This document shows positions 45,985 through 56,913 of a DNA stretch of 64,000 nt, piece by piece. The notes beneath the pieces were generated by a model, which had not been told where the DNA came from, did not search any database, and saw only the letters and a list, made by a program, of their open reading frames with translations. Position 1 is the stretch's first letter; the number at the start of each line of letters is the position of its first letter. Origin of the DNA: Bryopsis sp. KO-2023 (Eukaryota > Chlorophyta > Ulvophyceae > Bryopsidales > Bryopsidaceae); the NCBI GenBank assembly GCA_030272585.1, contig BSYQ01000003.1, forward strand, positions 6,076,001 through 6,140,000, given 5' to 3'. Position numbers and translations under genes: made by a program.

Positions 45985-47501
45985 ATGTCAGACATTGCGG
46001 CAGGAGGTCACCCTTCGAAAAAAAAGAAAAAAATCCTGCAGGATCAAAGTCGGATTCATCCAGCGGCATCTCAAGAGATGGACAGAGTTGCGACGAGTTC
46101 TTTCGCGACGGCCAGCGGAGCGAGTAAAACTCCGTATCGAAACAAACAGTGTCGAATATCCGGTAAGAAATTGGAAGTTAAGGAGATCCGACGTCGCGTC
46201 GTGAGTGGGAATTTGGTGTCGTGGAGAGCTGGACGATTCTCACTCGACGACGACGTGAAATGCTGCTGCGCTTCTCAGTCGACAGCGGAAAATGCTGTTT
46301 CGAAGGAAGAGGAGGACGGATCGGGGGATGCGGTCGAGTCGTCACTTCACTCGGAGGCGATGGCGCTCAGTCGCTGCGGAGACGTCGACGGGGCGTTAGA
46401 GATGTTGTACGATGGGCTGGAGCGTTTCCCCGAGAACATATATTTTTTAACGTCGGCGGGTGTCATCGAGGGGCGACGAGGAAATCCGAAAAAAGCTGAA
46501 GATCTGTTTCGCCTCGGGGTTTCAATAGATCCCACAAACGCGACAACGCTTCAGGTCCGTTTCGGAAAAATCGCGTGCGTGAGCCTCATCCCGAAACACA
46601 ATCGGAAACAAGACATGCAGTGACGACTTCCGCCAGAATTTGACGTCTGTGGCGGCTGTGAAAATTAATACATCATCAATCACTGATGCAACTTTCAGTA
46701 TCTTGTCTATTTTTGGATGCACCCCATGGAGATTGAAATCCACTGTGCAAATGAGTGATGCGGGCCCTCAGCTCTAGAATTAACAAACCCCTTATCGATT
46801 GCAGTCCTCATTCTGCAATTGGCCACGCTGCTGTGGATTAAGAACAAAGCATTTCAATTTTTCTCTTCTTTCTGCGATTTTAATTTAAATTTTTTTTCCA
46901 TCCCAGCATCGCCCATGACACACATCCATTCAAAAACAAAAAAAAAGAAGAAGAATTGGCATGCTCCACCAGTATTACTCACATATTTTTAATACAAATA
47001 TGTTACATCCAGGCTTGGGGAGTGCTGGAGGCTAAACGAGGTCGAAAAAAAAAGGCAGAACTTCTGTTCAAGAATGCATGCAAGGTAGACCCATCCCATA
47101 TTTCCGCTTATCAAGTTTGGGGGAGGATGGAGGCCGACCGAGGCAATATAGCCAAAGCACGAGAATTGTTTGCGGAGGCTGATCAAATAGATCCAGTCGA
47201 TCTCCATAATCTACATGTGAGTTGAGATCAATTTTCAAAAATAAAAAAATACCTCTGTGAAAAAAATAATCCACTGGAAAGTTTGAATGGTTAATATCAA
47301 CACCAGAATCACGGGGGGTGGGGGGGGGGGGGTTCGTTGAGGTTACCAATGGGGGTGTTTTGGTGTGCAGGCTTGGGGTGCCGTAGAGCTCAGGTTTGGA
47401 AATATCAAGGCTGCAAGAAAATTACTGCAAAGAGTGCTGGCGGCTGACGAGAAAAATGTCCAAGCATTCCTCGTAAGTAAACTGCGTCAGATGAACTGGT
47501 G

Positions 47502-47543
<42 letters not shown>

Positions 47544-49741
47544 GTGGGCTAGGTTTGCTTATTCTGTTTTTTGGTGATGCAATGTTCAGAGCTTGGGAAA
47601 ATTGGAATGGAGAAACAACAAACCAGAAGTGGCAAGGAAGCTGTTTGAAACTGGCATCGACCGACAAGATGACTCCACGCAGCGAGCAAATCTGCTGAAT
47701 GCTTGGGGAACGCTGGAATCCAAACGTGGAAATTACGGCAGGTGTGATAACTTCTCTTGTTTGTTTTTTGTACTGCAGAATTCCATCTGTCATGGTAAAA
47801 CTGGCTGGAATTGAACGTTGTATAGTTCACATCCCTTTCCTACTGTTATTGAGGCAGAGCAAGGAGATTATTTCAAAGAGCTCTGGGAGATGTCCCTTCC
47901 CACGTTCATTCCATGACAGCCTGGGGTGCCATGGAGGCCAGAAACGGGAGGTTGACCAAAGCCACCGAATTGTACAGCCAAGCGGCCTCTCTGTATCCAC
48001 AAAATCAATATGTCAAGCATCACCTGGCACAGTTCTACAGGTAATTTCGGTTCTAAACCACGAATCAGTGTTTTCTTCTACAGATTAGCATATTTATGAA
48101 TCCTCAAAGGTCTGACTCATGGATTTTGCTTTTCCTTCCACCTTAGTTTTCTTTTTGTTTTTTGTTGAAAAAGAATTCAAGCATTTTGAACTCGACATTC
48201 TCTGTTTTTGTTTTGTTTTTTTTGGGGGGGGAGAAGCAACCATGTGTTTTATTTTACTGTTTTTTTACTGTTTTTACCCCAGGCAGCTTGGTAAGCGAGA
48301 AGAAGCCGAGAGAGTTTTAAAGGAGTTGGTTTCTTTGAATCCGGACAATAGTGTGGGGTGGCACACCCTCGGTCAAATGGCCACAGAAGTGGGGGAGCTC
48401 GATCAAGCCATCGAAAGCTTTGTAGCTGGGAAAGAGAGCTCAGGTAAACTCAATGTAAATGGAAATCAAGTGGGGAAAAAATAGAATATGGGGGTCAGGT
48501 TTAGTTGATTTTGATGGATGAATCATTTTGGAATGCACACCTCTAGTTTGAACACTATCGCCAATGGAAAAAGAAAAGACAGAGAAACAGAGCGAAAAAA
48601 AGATTGAATAACAACCAAAAGGGTGGGGGTTGATGAGCTGCAGTGCATGGAAAAAGAATTAAGAGGATGAAGGCTGTTTGTACGGATTCAGATGGAAATG
48701 GAGCTCTGTTGTGCTACGAGAGTCTGGCGGAAGTGTATTTGTTCATGGGGCAAATCAACAGCGCCAAACAGTGCTTTCTAGAGGGGGCCGAGCGGCATAA
48801 AAAAACCGGAAGGTTTTTAAGAGCGTGGGCTTTGATGGAAAAGAAGCTCAGCAACCCAGAACTAGCATCCAAACTCTTTCATGCCTCGTCCAAAGAAGAT
48901 CCACAGGTACTCATGAAAAGAAACAGAAAAGGAAAAAAGCCTGTAAGTATCACATAACTTTGAGTTCTAACCGCTGGTGTGTTTTATTCTCGTGTGTATG
49001 TAGGAGGCAAGAACTTGGCTGAAATGGGCGTTGCATGAGCGGGGACGGGGAAATTACGTAGTCGCAGAGGATTGCTACAAGAATGGGCTGGCTGTTTCTG
49101 CGTCGAATCCCCACCTGTGGTATGGCTACACTATGATGTGTCAAGCCATCAAATCGGAAGACGAGGTCAGAAAAACCTTCGAAGATGCTCTGAAAGCTTG
49201 TCCAAGGTTTGTCCAAGATCTCTCTCTATGTGTGCATGTTTGATGGTATTTATCTGGTGTTTGGTGGTGGCTGTGGAGAAGGGGTTCTTTCAGGGAAGTC
49301 TTAGAAAGATGGATGGATCCTTCCCAGGGACAGTTTCTGTCAGGTGGCTGTCAATTTGCATGCAAATTTTTTCATACATTTAATCTTTTTTAGAATTTGG
49401 AGAGGAAGAGGAGGGTGGGGTGTTCCGTGACTGGGTGAGTTGTTGTTTTTTTCTGCAGGGATGGGCCCTTGCTGATGGAATTTGCACTGATGGAAACGTC
49501 GGTGGGGAATATCGAGACGGCCCGAAAACTTTTCACAAGAGGCAGCGAGGTGGAAGCTGCTTACATCCATCCACCGCTGCTGGAGGGCTGGGCAGCGATG
49601 GAGGCGGCCCAAGGAAACACGAAATTCTCGGAAAAGCTGAAGAAAAAGTACATCGAAACGTTGGGTGCCCGAGAGCATCTCTTGCAGAAGCAGAAATCCT
49701 TGTCCTTCGAGCGGTTGGAAAGGGGGGCTGGAAAACGCTGA
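45985..49741 (+). CDS. HAT/TPR-repeat RNA-processing protein, HCF107/MBB1-like
   Basis: HCF107 (plants) and MBB1 (Chlamydomonas) bind and protect psbB/psbH transcripts in the plastid. Nine exons (45985-46554, 47013-47216, 47371-47472, 47590-47741, 47858-48040, 48283-48443, 48692-48906, 49004-49206, 49459-49741) stay in phase and give 690 aa, near the size of MBB1. About eleven half-TPR repeats of about 34 residues follow one another, with hallmark starts AWGVLEAKRGRKKKAELLFK, WGRMEADRGNIAKARELFAE, AWGAVELRFGNIKAARKLLQ, AWGTLESKRGNYGRARRLFQ and AWGAMEARNGRLTKATELYS, and a last one FALMETSVGNIETARKLFTR. The N-terminal 130 residues are Ser/Arg/Lys-rich; MDRVATSSFATASGASKTPY at 46081 would be a better plastid transit peptide than the upstream ATG, so the true start may be there. 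Exon 8 ends at a weak donor (GTTTGT). Spliceosomal HAT proteins (CRN, PRP6) are the alternative. Confidence 0.82.
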
Positions 49742-51226
49742 AATCGAAATGGGTCGGATCGTTTTGAGCCACTGCTGAATATTTGCACCATCTTTACACA
49801 ACGTTTTTTTTTTTCTCTCTCCTATCTTCTCTACCTACGCGTGATGCCTTTCGTCGTTTTCATATTTATTTCTTTTTTTTTCTTTAACAGATGGAAGCTA
49901 GTATAATCGACTGGTTTCCTATAACCAGTGTTTTTGAGAGAGAACCAACAGATTTTGTGAAGGGAGGATACCTGTAAACTGGGTCAAAAAACTGATGGCC
50001 ATTTTTGCATGTTTTTTCAAGTTTCTAGTATTCGTTCTTTGAATATGACCCCACTGCCAGAAGCGACATTTTTGCTAGCCGTCAAAAAATAGGAAAACAA
50101 GAAACAATAGTCCCAGGCCCCTCAGCCACCCCGAATTTCTGCCACCAATCAATTATCCATTCCCCCGCTCCTTTCAATTCGGAAATACGGAGCGATACGA
50201 CCCCCTCTTCTTCATGTTTTTTTCGAGCAACAAGCAATTTACAGTTGTAAGTAAAACAAAACCCCCTCATGAATCTGAACCATGCCAAGTCCACATGTAT
50301 ATATTGGAGGGCTCAGGAAAACAGAAGTGTTCTATCTATTTCTATAAGTGTCAGGAATTCTCAGCAAAGAGGTTCCCTTGTTTCGATGAAACTAGAAAAA
50401 TAGAGGAGGAAAACAGAGACCCATGTAATGATCTGTTTGGCTCATAAAAACTTTTGGCTTGATTTTATATATATATTCAAAGAAATTTGCATTGCCTTCT
50501 CCTTAGTATTGTCGTTGAATTCATAATATTTTTGCTAGCAAACGATGGTGTCAGTGACAAACTTTTCCCGAACATCCCGTCAAAACCAATTTTTATCGAA
50601 ACCAATGATGTGGAGGTATGATGCCCGTGTTCCACAGACTGGTGCAAATCCAGCAGTTCTTGTTGCAAGACTGTTTACTTATGTGACAATAGGAATTCTT
50701 GATGCACAAGCTGGAAACAAATTGCAGAACGAAAAAAGAGGCTGTACATAATAACCTCCATGGAAGAAGTCAAAGCCACCTCTGGGCATGCTGTATTGGC
50801 ATCCTGCCATGGAGGCTTTTATTTTATGATTTGAACAGTAGGTTCCATTGGGAGTGGTAGATCATCGGCTGTACATAATAACAATCTCTCCAGAGAAACG
50901 TTAAATGTGGCTAGATGATTGGGTGGGCAGAGTTATCCTTTCAAAACTGCAAAACATACAAAACATACAAAACATGCAACTTGCAAAACGATACGCGTTT
51001 CGTCCATCCAGGCGTTGAGGTTGGAGATATTTTTGTTTGGACATTGAGGGATGAACCGGCAGAGACCTCAACCGAATGAAGAGTTGAAGCTTGGAAAGTC
51101 CCGAACCACATCCTTGGCTTGCAACAGTCTTGGAGTGGAAAATTGGATTCAAATGGATTGGACTACCGTTAAAAACATAGCAAAGTATTGGAAAACCAAA
51201 GAGAGAGTGGCAATTCTCCTCCACAA
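49742..51226. other. Intergenic, no gene recognised
   Basis: 3' flank of the HAT gene and left flank of the LINE. A 17-bp direct repeat (GGCTGTACATAATAAC) occurs near 50741 and 50868. No gene seen. Confidence 0.5.
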
Positions 51227-51347
51227 TGTAATTTGATGTTTGTTTGTTTTTTTTGCGAACATCTGAACTGCCGATTGACCCGCCGTGCGTTGCCTGCCCG
51301 GACGACTTTACTTGTTGAGGACCGTCTAGTCCCGTTCCTCGGCCCCA

Positions 51348-52958
51348 ATGGAACCCGACGTCACGGCCGCTGGGGAGTCGAACCCCATGCACGACCACCA
51401 CCAGTTTATCACTGAGGTCGACCGTTTTATCACGTCACTCTCTTCCACTCAGTGTTGTGACATCATCAACGCGTTCCCTGGCGCCCTCAAGGTCCTTGGC
51501 ACTGCGCGACAGACCCTGCGCTTCGCCCTCGTCTCCAGCCGCATCTCCCTGGCCGAGGTTCGGGACATCACGATCTCCAAGGATTTTCCCCAGCCACGTG
51601 AAGATGTTGCCATGGCAGACCAGGCCATGCTGGATGCGGATGCGTACTCTGAGATCTCGGTGGAATCCCACGGCGCTCCTGCTTGGAACTCAGCTGACTG
51701 GGTTCGCCCCAACCCCTACACCCACACTCACGGCACTCCTCCTACCCAGCCCACCCCCACCTCTCCCCCTCCTCTTACCTCTTCTGCTGCCCCACCTCTC
51801 CCTCCTCCCACCACCACTACCTCACCTCCCTCTCCCCACCCACCCTCACCACCCTCACCACCCTCCCTCACCACCATCTGCCACCACCAACGTTCCCTCC
51901 TCTCCAAAGCTTCAGCTGCCCTCACCCACCTGCTCACAGCCCCCTCCTCTCCCCAATCCCACACCCAGGCCACCTCCACCCTTGCCCTCCTTGATGCCTT
52001 CCTCCTCGGCAATGCCTCTGCCCAGGCTGTCGCTCCATCTCCCCCCGGACCCCCCACCACCAACCCCGCCACCACCTCCCCACCCTCTCTCTTGAACAAG
52101 CAAGATTTTCCCTCCCTCACCTCTGCCCAGCGCACCCGCACCTACTCCGCTGCCGTTTCCCGGTTGGCGTCTACTGTTGTTGGTTCCCCCTCTCCTCTCT
52201 CTCCCACTCAGGTCAAACACCGTTTGACGGAGGCCGTCTCCTCTCTCCCTCCCTCCCCTCCCCCATTCCGATGGGACCCTGCGTGCACCCTCCACCTCAC
52301 TCCTACCACCTGGCCCACCTGGAAGCATGTCCCTCCCCTCCCATTTGGCACCCAGCTGGCCACCGCCCTCCGCCAGGCTCTCCCCACCCTCTCCTTCCAG
52401 ATTAAGTGCATTGCTCGCACTCAGACTGGGGGTTTCCGGGTTCTTTTCTCCCAGCCTGACCCTCTGACCCACCTCCCACCTGACCTCTCCCTCCCCCTCC
52501 CTGATTTTGGCACCTGGCGCAAGCCCCTCCCCCGTACTTACTCCGGCTCCTTCGTGCTCCACCGTGTCGACCCTATCCTTGAGGAAGCTGATCTCCTCGC
52601 TGCCCTCCAGGAATCCCCCCTCTTCACCTCCACCACCCCCATTCGTCTCTTTCGTATCCCTAAGGCCGGGATCAAAGCCTCGGACTGCACCCTCCCTTCC
52701 CACCGCTCCGGCTCTGTTGTGGTGCAGACCACGGCTGAGGTGGCCCTCAAGGCCCTTCTGACCGGCCGTTTCACTATTGGCTTCTCCCTCTGTCCGGTGG
52801 CTCCTGACCGTCGTGCCCGCCGTGTTTGCTCCCTGTGCACCCGTCCTGGCCACTCCATTACCTCCTGCCGTTCCCAAGCTGCCCTTGCTCTCCGGTCCTC
52901 CCTTCAACTCCGGGATGATCAGCCCCTTACCCATTCTCTCCTTCCCTCCTCCACCTAG
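51348..52958 (+). CDS. LINE ORF1, gag-like nucleic-acid-binding protein
   Basis: 536 aa. The N-terminal 120 residues are ordinary, then a long Pro/Thr/Ser-rich stretch, then a globular part (TFSPQPDPL-like region with SGSFVLHRVDPILEEADLLA) and one retroviral-type zinc knuckle, VCSLCTRPGHSITSC (CX2CX4HX4C, about residue 493). Expected to bind the element's RNA. It ends in TAG, at once followed in the same frame by the ATG of ORF2. Confidence 0.85.
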   Translation: MEPDVTAAGESNPMHDHHQFITEVDRFITSLSSTQCCDIINAFPGALKVLGTARQTLRFALVSSRISLAEVRDITISKDFPQPREDVAMADQAMLDADAYSEISVESHGAPAWNSADWVRPNPYTHTHGTPPTQPTPTSPPPLTSSAAPPLPPPTTTTSPPSPHPPSPPSPPSLTTICHHQRSLLSKASAALTHLLTAPSSPQSHTQATSTLALLDAFLLGNASAQAVAPSPPGPPTTNPATTSPPSLLNKQDFPSLTSAQRTRTYSAAVSRLASTVVGSPSPLSPTQVKHRLTEAVSSLPPSPPPFRWDPACTLHLTPTTWPTWKHVPPLPFGTQLATALRQALPTLSFQIKCIARTQTGGFRVLFSQPDPLTHLPPDLSLPLPDFGTWRKPLPRTYSGSFVLHRVDPILEEADLLAALQESPLFTSTTPIRLFRIPKAGIKASDCTLPSHRSGSVVVQTTAEVALKALLTGRFTIGFSLCPVAPDRRARRVCSLCTRPGHSITSCRSQAALALRSSLQLRDDQPLTHSLLPSST

Positions 52959-55900
52959 ATGTCGGCCCCGCGCCCCCCGCCCTCCTCTGCCCCCACCTCC
53001 CTCCGGCCCCAATACACCTGCCCAGTCCCCACCTGTACTACTAAACCCTCCCGTCCCTGGGTTACCCTTCCCTCGCTCCACAAGCATCTCAATGTCCATC
53101 ATCTCCATGAAGTCGCCGCCATCCCTCCTTCCTATTTCCAGCGCTACAACCGGCACCTCTGTCCCCAATGTCGCACTATCCATACCATTGGTCGCACCTG
53201 CTCTTCCCGGCCCACTGTTGCTCCTGGCCCCACGCCTGTTGCTTCCTCCCCCTCTCAGTTGGGCCCCGGCCCACCTGCAGCTGCTGGTGGTGGTCCTTCC
53301 CCCTCCGATTCCCCTCCTCCCTTGGCCTTCCCCCCGGATGTTTCCACCATTCCCTGGTCTGCTCTCCTCTCCAGTCCTAAACGCACGTTAAAACGTGTGC
53401 CCAGGAAATCCCGCCGCATCTGGTCCCAAGCCCTCCACACCACGGTCTCCCACTTCTGTTCCTCCCCGTCCGACAATTCCCTGAAGCTCCTGTTCCTCCT
53501 GAGTCGTTGTGTCCTATCGGTTCCCACCCAACGGGCTCCCTCCCTCCACCGGTTTAGGTCCAATGCTGCTGCTGTTACCCAATCGTGCCAGTCCTGGCTG
53601 GCTGGTGACATTCTGCCCCTGTGGCACCGTTTTCTGGCCTCTTCCCCCACTTCCCCTCCCACTCAGACCCCATCCTCCCGGGCCTTATCCCTCATCCGTG
53701 ATGGCCGGCTCTCCAAAGCCTGCCAGGCCCTCACTTCTCCTGGATTGCACCCCCTCTCCCCTGAAGTTCTGGCTGAACTTCGTTCCAAACACCCCTCTGC
53801 CCCCCTTCCTACGCAGTCTACCATTTCTGGCCCTACCTCCTTCCCCACCATTTCCTCTGCTCCTCTCCCTCCTGGCCCCTCCACTGCCCCCTCTGCTGTG
53901 GCCCCAGTTCTGGCTGCTGCTCCCCCCGGTGTTTCCCATGCCCCTCTCCCTCCCGGCCCCCCACCCGCCCCCTCTGCTGTGGCCCCAGTTCTGGCTGCTG
54001 CTCCCTATGGTGTTTCCACCGTCCCTCTCCCTCCCGGCCCCCCACCCGCCCCCTCTGCTGTGGCCCCAGTTCTGGCTGCTGCTCCCCCCGGTGTTTCCCA
54101 TGCCCCTCTCCCTCCCGGCCCCCCACCAACCCCCTCTGCTGTGGCCCCCGTTCTGGCTGCTGCCCCCTCCGATGTTCCCCCCTCCGGTCCTGACCCTGCT
54201 CCTGTGGTTTTTCCCCCGGCGTTGGTCTTTGCTTGCCTCTCCAGTTTTCCCCGGGGTTCTGCTCCTGGTCCTTCTGCTCTCCGCCCTGAGCATCTCCAGG
54301 ATGCCCTCCACCACTCGGCCTCACACCTTGCGGCCCAAGTCTCCTCTTCACTCCTCCGGCTCGTTCACTTGCTGGCGGCTGGCTCCCTCCCTCCCTCCTT
54401 GATGGCTCGCTTCACCTGTGCCTCCCTTATTCCCCTGAAGAAAAAAGGCCCGGGGGTGCGTCCCATCGCGGTGGGGGATGTGTTCCGGCGCTGGGTCTCG
54501 AAGTGTTTCGCTGCTCATTTCAAAGAAGATATCGTTAATTCGCTGGGGACACACCAAATGGGTGTTTCTACCTCTAATGGCTCGGGCCTGATTCTTCACG
54601 GTGCACGCCACTACATTTCGGAATTCGGGGGGGACTCGGGGTATGTGGCAGTTCAAATCGACATGACGAACGCTTTTAATCTGGTGGCTCGCCAGAGTTT
54701 TCTCGATGGTGTGGCAGGCCAGATACCTTCTCTCTACCCGTGGATTTGGGCTACCTATGGGGGCCCTTCGGACCTTGTGTGTGGCGATCACCTCGTCTCG
54801 AGCCAGGCTGGGGCGCAGCAGGGGGACCCACTCGCCCCCTTCCTTTTCTCTCTCTCCCTTTCCCTCCTCCTCCACTCCATTCGCTCCCCTACCTCCTCCC
54901 TCCTCGACCTCTGGTACCTTGATGATGGCTTGCTCCTGGGCCGTGTGGACGACGTGGCCGCTTTTTTGGACCTCCTCCTCCTCAAGGGCCCAGCCTTCGG
55001 TATCCATGTGAATCTGGCGAAATGTAGGGCCTTCTGGCCTACCCCTTCCACTTCCTCTTCCCTTCCCCTCCCTCCTGGCATTCCAACTGCCTATGGCGCC
55101 TCTTATGGGGCTGATCTCCTGGGCTGTCCTGTGGGCACCCCCACCTATATTGCTGACTTTTTTGTTTCTCACCAGGCCAAACTTACCTCCCTTTATGAAG
55201 CCCTCCCTTTGCTGGAGCACTCTCAGTCCGCCTATGCCCTGCTTCGGGCGTCCCTTGGCGCGTGCCGCTGGGTCCATCTCCTTCGCGGCACTCCTACTCA
55301 TGACGTCCCTGGTCTGGGGGCCATTCTGGAGGACATCGACAGTACTATCCGGCGGGCTTTCGAAAGCCTCATAGGCCTTCCCACCCCGGACCTGGCGTGG
55401 AGACAAGCCACGCTACCTATTTCCCAAGGCGGTTGCGGCATGCTGGAGCCCTCCTCTCTCGGCCCTGTAGCCTTTTTCGCCTCCCTCCATTCTGTACGAC
55501 ATTCCATTGCTCCACTGACGGGGCTTTCGTTTGATGCTGCGACCCCGAGCTGGGTTTCAGCCTGTGGGCAAACCGACGCTTTATTGCCGCCCCAGGTTGT
55601 TACTCCCCTCGACTGGTTTGCTGCTGACGACAACCAAGCTTCTCAGAAGACCCTTTCTCACGCGGCCCATACTATCTCCCACGCCCGCCTCCTGGACGAC
55701 CTTTCGGCCACCTCCCTGCGCGACGCTGCGCGTTTACGCAGTGCAGCGCAACCTCACGCAGGAGCGTGTTTGCTTGCCCTTCCTAATTCCACTTTCGGCA
55801 CGGAATTAACGAACCTCGAATTCCAGGTGATTATGGGATGGCGACTTGGCTTACCGCTGTTACGGGATCACCCCATTTGTCCGACCTGTGGAGCTCCGAG

Positions 55901-56462
55901 TGACCCTGACGGGGATCATGCTGTCACGTGTTCTCATGGGCCCTCGCGGAACCGACGCCACAATGCTACCCGTGACGCTCTCTTCAGCCTGATCCAGAGC
56001 GCCGCTCTTGATCCTCGCCGTGAAGTACATGTCGACGCCTCCATGGCCCGTCCAGCGGACATCTACATCCCCCATGGCCCTCGGGGTCGTCCTCTGGCCA
56101 TTGATATTACGGTTGTTCATCCCATGGTGAGCAACAACCTTCCCCGAGCTTCTCGCCGTGGAGGCATTGGTTTTGAGGTGGCTTTGAGCCGGAAAAAACG
56201 AGCTATGGAACTCTGTCACCGAGCGGGTTGTGATTTCTTAGTTTGTGGGGTTGAGTCTTTTGGTGGCTTCTCGCCAGAGATGGCTGATTTTTTGTCTTTC
56301 TTGGCTGACTTTGTTCAGATTCGGGAAGGGGTTCCCCGTGGCAGGTTGATTGAACGTTTCTGGATGCATCTGTCTGTTTTTTTTCACCGAGCACAAGCTC
56401 ACATGGTGCTCGAACGCCGACCGGGTGGCCATGCTTTGTCGGATTTCTTAGAGACTGGTTGA
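52959..56462 (+). CDS. LINE ORF2: zinc fingers, reverse transcriptase, restriction-like endonuclease
   Basis: 1167 aa. Copies the element RNA at a nicked target. In order: a C2H2-type finger (CPVPTCTTKP ... HKHLNVHH, about 21-48); a second cysteine motif CPQCRTIHTIGRTC (about 67-80); a Pro/Ala-rich linker with four 27-residue repeats (about 310-400); and the reverse transcriptase with LIPLKKKGPGVRPIAVGDVF (about 494), QIDMTNAFNLVARQS (about 565), AGAQQGDPLAPFLFS (about 618) and catalytic YLDDGLLLG (about 653; YLDD, not the common FADD). Then a zinc motif CPTCGAPSDPDGDHAVTC (about 973) and the endonuclease core RPADIYIPHGPRGRPLAIDI (about 1029-1050), the PD-(D/E)xK-like signature of RLE LINEs. 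All catalytic residues are present, so it may be functional. Translation probably depends on reinitiation or read-through at the ORF1 stop. Confidence 0.9.
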   Translation: MSAPRPPPSSAPTSLRPQYTCPVPTCTTKPSRPWVTLPSLHKHLNVHHLHEVAAIPPSYFQRYNRHLCPQCRTIHTIGRTCSSRPTVAPGPTPVASSPSQLGPGPPAAAGGGPSPSDSPPPLAFPPDVSTIPWSALLSSPKRTLKRVPRKSRRIWSQALHTTVSHFCSSPSDNSLKLLFLLSRCVLSVPTQRAPSLHRFRSNAAAVTQSCQSWLAGDILPLWHRFLASSPTSPPTQTPSSRALSLIRDGRLSKACQALTSPGLHPLSPEVLAELRSKHPSAPLPTQSTISGPTSFPTISSAPLPPGPSTAPSAVAPVLAAAPPGVSHAPLPPGPPPAPSAVAPVLAAAPYGVSTVPLPPGPPPAPSAVAPVLAAAPPGVSHAPLPPGPPPTPSAVAPVLAAAPSDVPPSGPDPAPVVFPPALVFACLSSFPRGSAPGPSALRPEHLQDALHHSASHLAAQVSSSLLRLVHLLAAGSLPPSLMARFTCASLIPLKKKGPGVRPIAVGDVFRRWVSKCFAAHFKEDIVNSLGTHQMGVSTSNGSGLILHGARHYISEFGGDSGYVAVQIDMTNAFNLVARQSFLDGVAGQIPSLYPWIWATYGGPSDLVCGDHLVSSQAGAQQGDPLAPFLFSLSLSLLLHSIRSPTSSLLDLWYLDDGLLLGRVDDVAAFLDLLLLKGPAFGIHVNLAKCRAFWPTPSTSSSLPLPPGIPTAYGASYGADLLGCPVGTPTYIADFFVSHQAKLTSLYEALPLLEHSQSAYALLRASLGACRWVHLLRGTPTHDVPGLGAILEDIDSTIRRAFESLIGLPTPDLAWRQATLPISQGGCGMLEPSSLGPVAFFASLHSVRHSIAPLTGLSFDAATPSWVSACGQTDALLPPQVVTPLDWFAADDNQASQKTLSHAAHTISHARLLDDLSATSLRDAARLRSAAQPHAGACLLALPNSTFGTELTNLEFQVIMGWRLGLPLLRDHPICPTCGAPSDPDGDHAVTCSHGPSRNRRHNATRDALFSLIQSAALDPRREVHVDASMARPADIYIPHGPRGRPLAIDITVVHPMVSNNLPRASRRGGIGFEVALSRKKRAMELCHRAGCDFLVCGVESFGGFSPEMADFLSFLADFVQIREGVPRGRLIERFWMHLSVFFHRAQAHMVLERRPGGHALSDFLETG
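53880..54180 (+). repeat. Four 81-bp tandem repeats inside LINE ORF2
   Basis: Copies step by exactly 81 bp (CCTCTGCTGTGGCC at 53890, 53971, 54052, 54133), encoding 27-residue Pro/Ala units (VAPVLAAAPPGVSHAPLPPG...). They form a flexible spacer between the zinc fingers and the reverse transcriptase. The exact period keeps the frame. Confidence 0.92.
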
Positions 56463-56524
56463 TCTTTTTTGGGGGTGGGGTGGGACACTGATTGTGGGAC
56501 ATTAACCATGGAACATCGGACCAT

Positions 56525-56913
56525 GTAACTTCAATGTTTGTTTGTTTGTTTGAAAACCAACCAAACAAACATAAATTACATTGTTTGAAAACCAAAGAGT
56601 TAAGAAAAACGAGTGCATAATGATCACTCTTGCTTGAGTAAACCGAGTGGAACAAAAAAACCTTTCGATTTTGATCGATTGATAAGACGATTGAGACGCA
56701 TTTTAATTATTGATTGATTGGCGATGTGCGCTCCGACCGAAAATAGCATGGATAACCGCGCAATGATGGATATTACTCAGCAGGAATTCAAACCCAGCAG
56801 CAGCAGGCAGTCTGTTTTGTTCTGTTCGATATTTCGTCCCTCCGTTTTGCGCTGCAGTTATCCATCTGAAGGCAGTGGCGTTGGGAAAAAAAAAAAGTTA
56901 ACCAAAGACAAAC
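56525..56913. other. Spacer between LINE and metacaspase 1
   Basis: Contains a small hairpin (ATGTTTGTTTG ... CAAACAAACAT) at the LINE 3' end and the 5' flank of the metacaspase gene. Confidence 0.5.

Larger units (their letters stand above)
51251..56523 (+). mobile_element. RLE-type non-LTR retrotransposon (LINE), two ORFs open
   Basis: A 5.3 kb LINE with a gag-like ORF1 and an ORF2 carrying reverse transcriptase and a C-terminal restriction-like endonuclease, as in the R2/NeSL/Utopia-type early-branching LINEs. Both frames lack internal stops. Possible 24-bp target duplications flank it: TGTAATTTGATGTTTGTTTG (51227 on) and TGTAACTTCAATGTTTGTTT (56524 on), three mismatches. Borders are therefore approximate, and the T/G-rich repeats weaken the evidence. 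Its coding part is far more C-rich (CCT/CCC codons) than host genes here, a sign of a separate origin or strong coding bias. It ends about 390 bp before the first metacaspase. Confidence 0.88.

Noticed and set aside
51912-53183. 423-codon open frame antisense to LINE ORF1/ORF2
   Set aside because: Gly/Glu-rich translation that is simply the complement of the C-rich LINE coding strand; it crosses the ORF1/ORF2 boundary and shows no domain.
53509-54402. 297-codon frame within LINE ORF2
   Set aside because: A Pro/Leu-rich shadow of the 81-bp repeats; ORF2 in the other frame has all the motifs.
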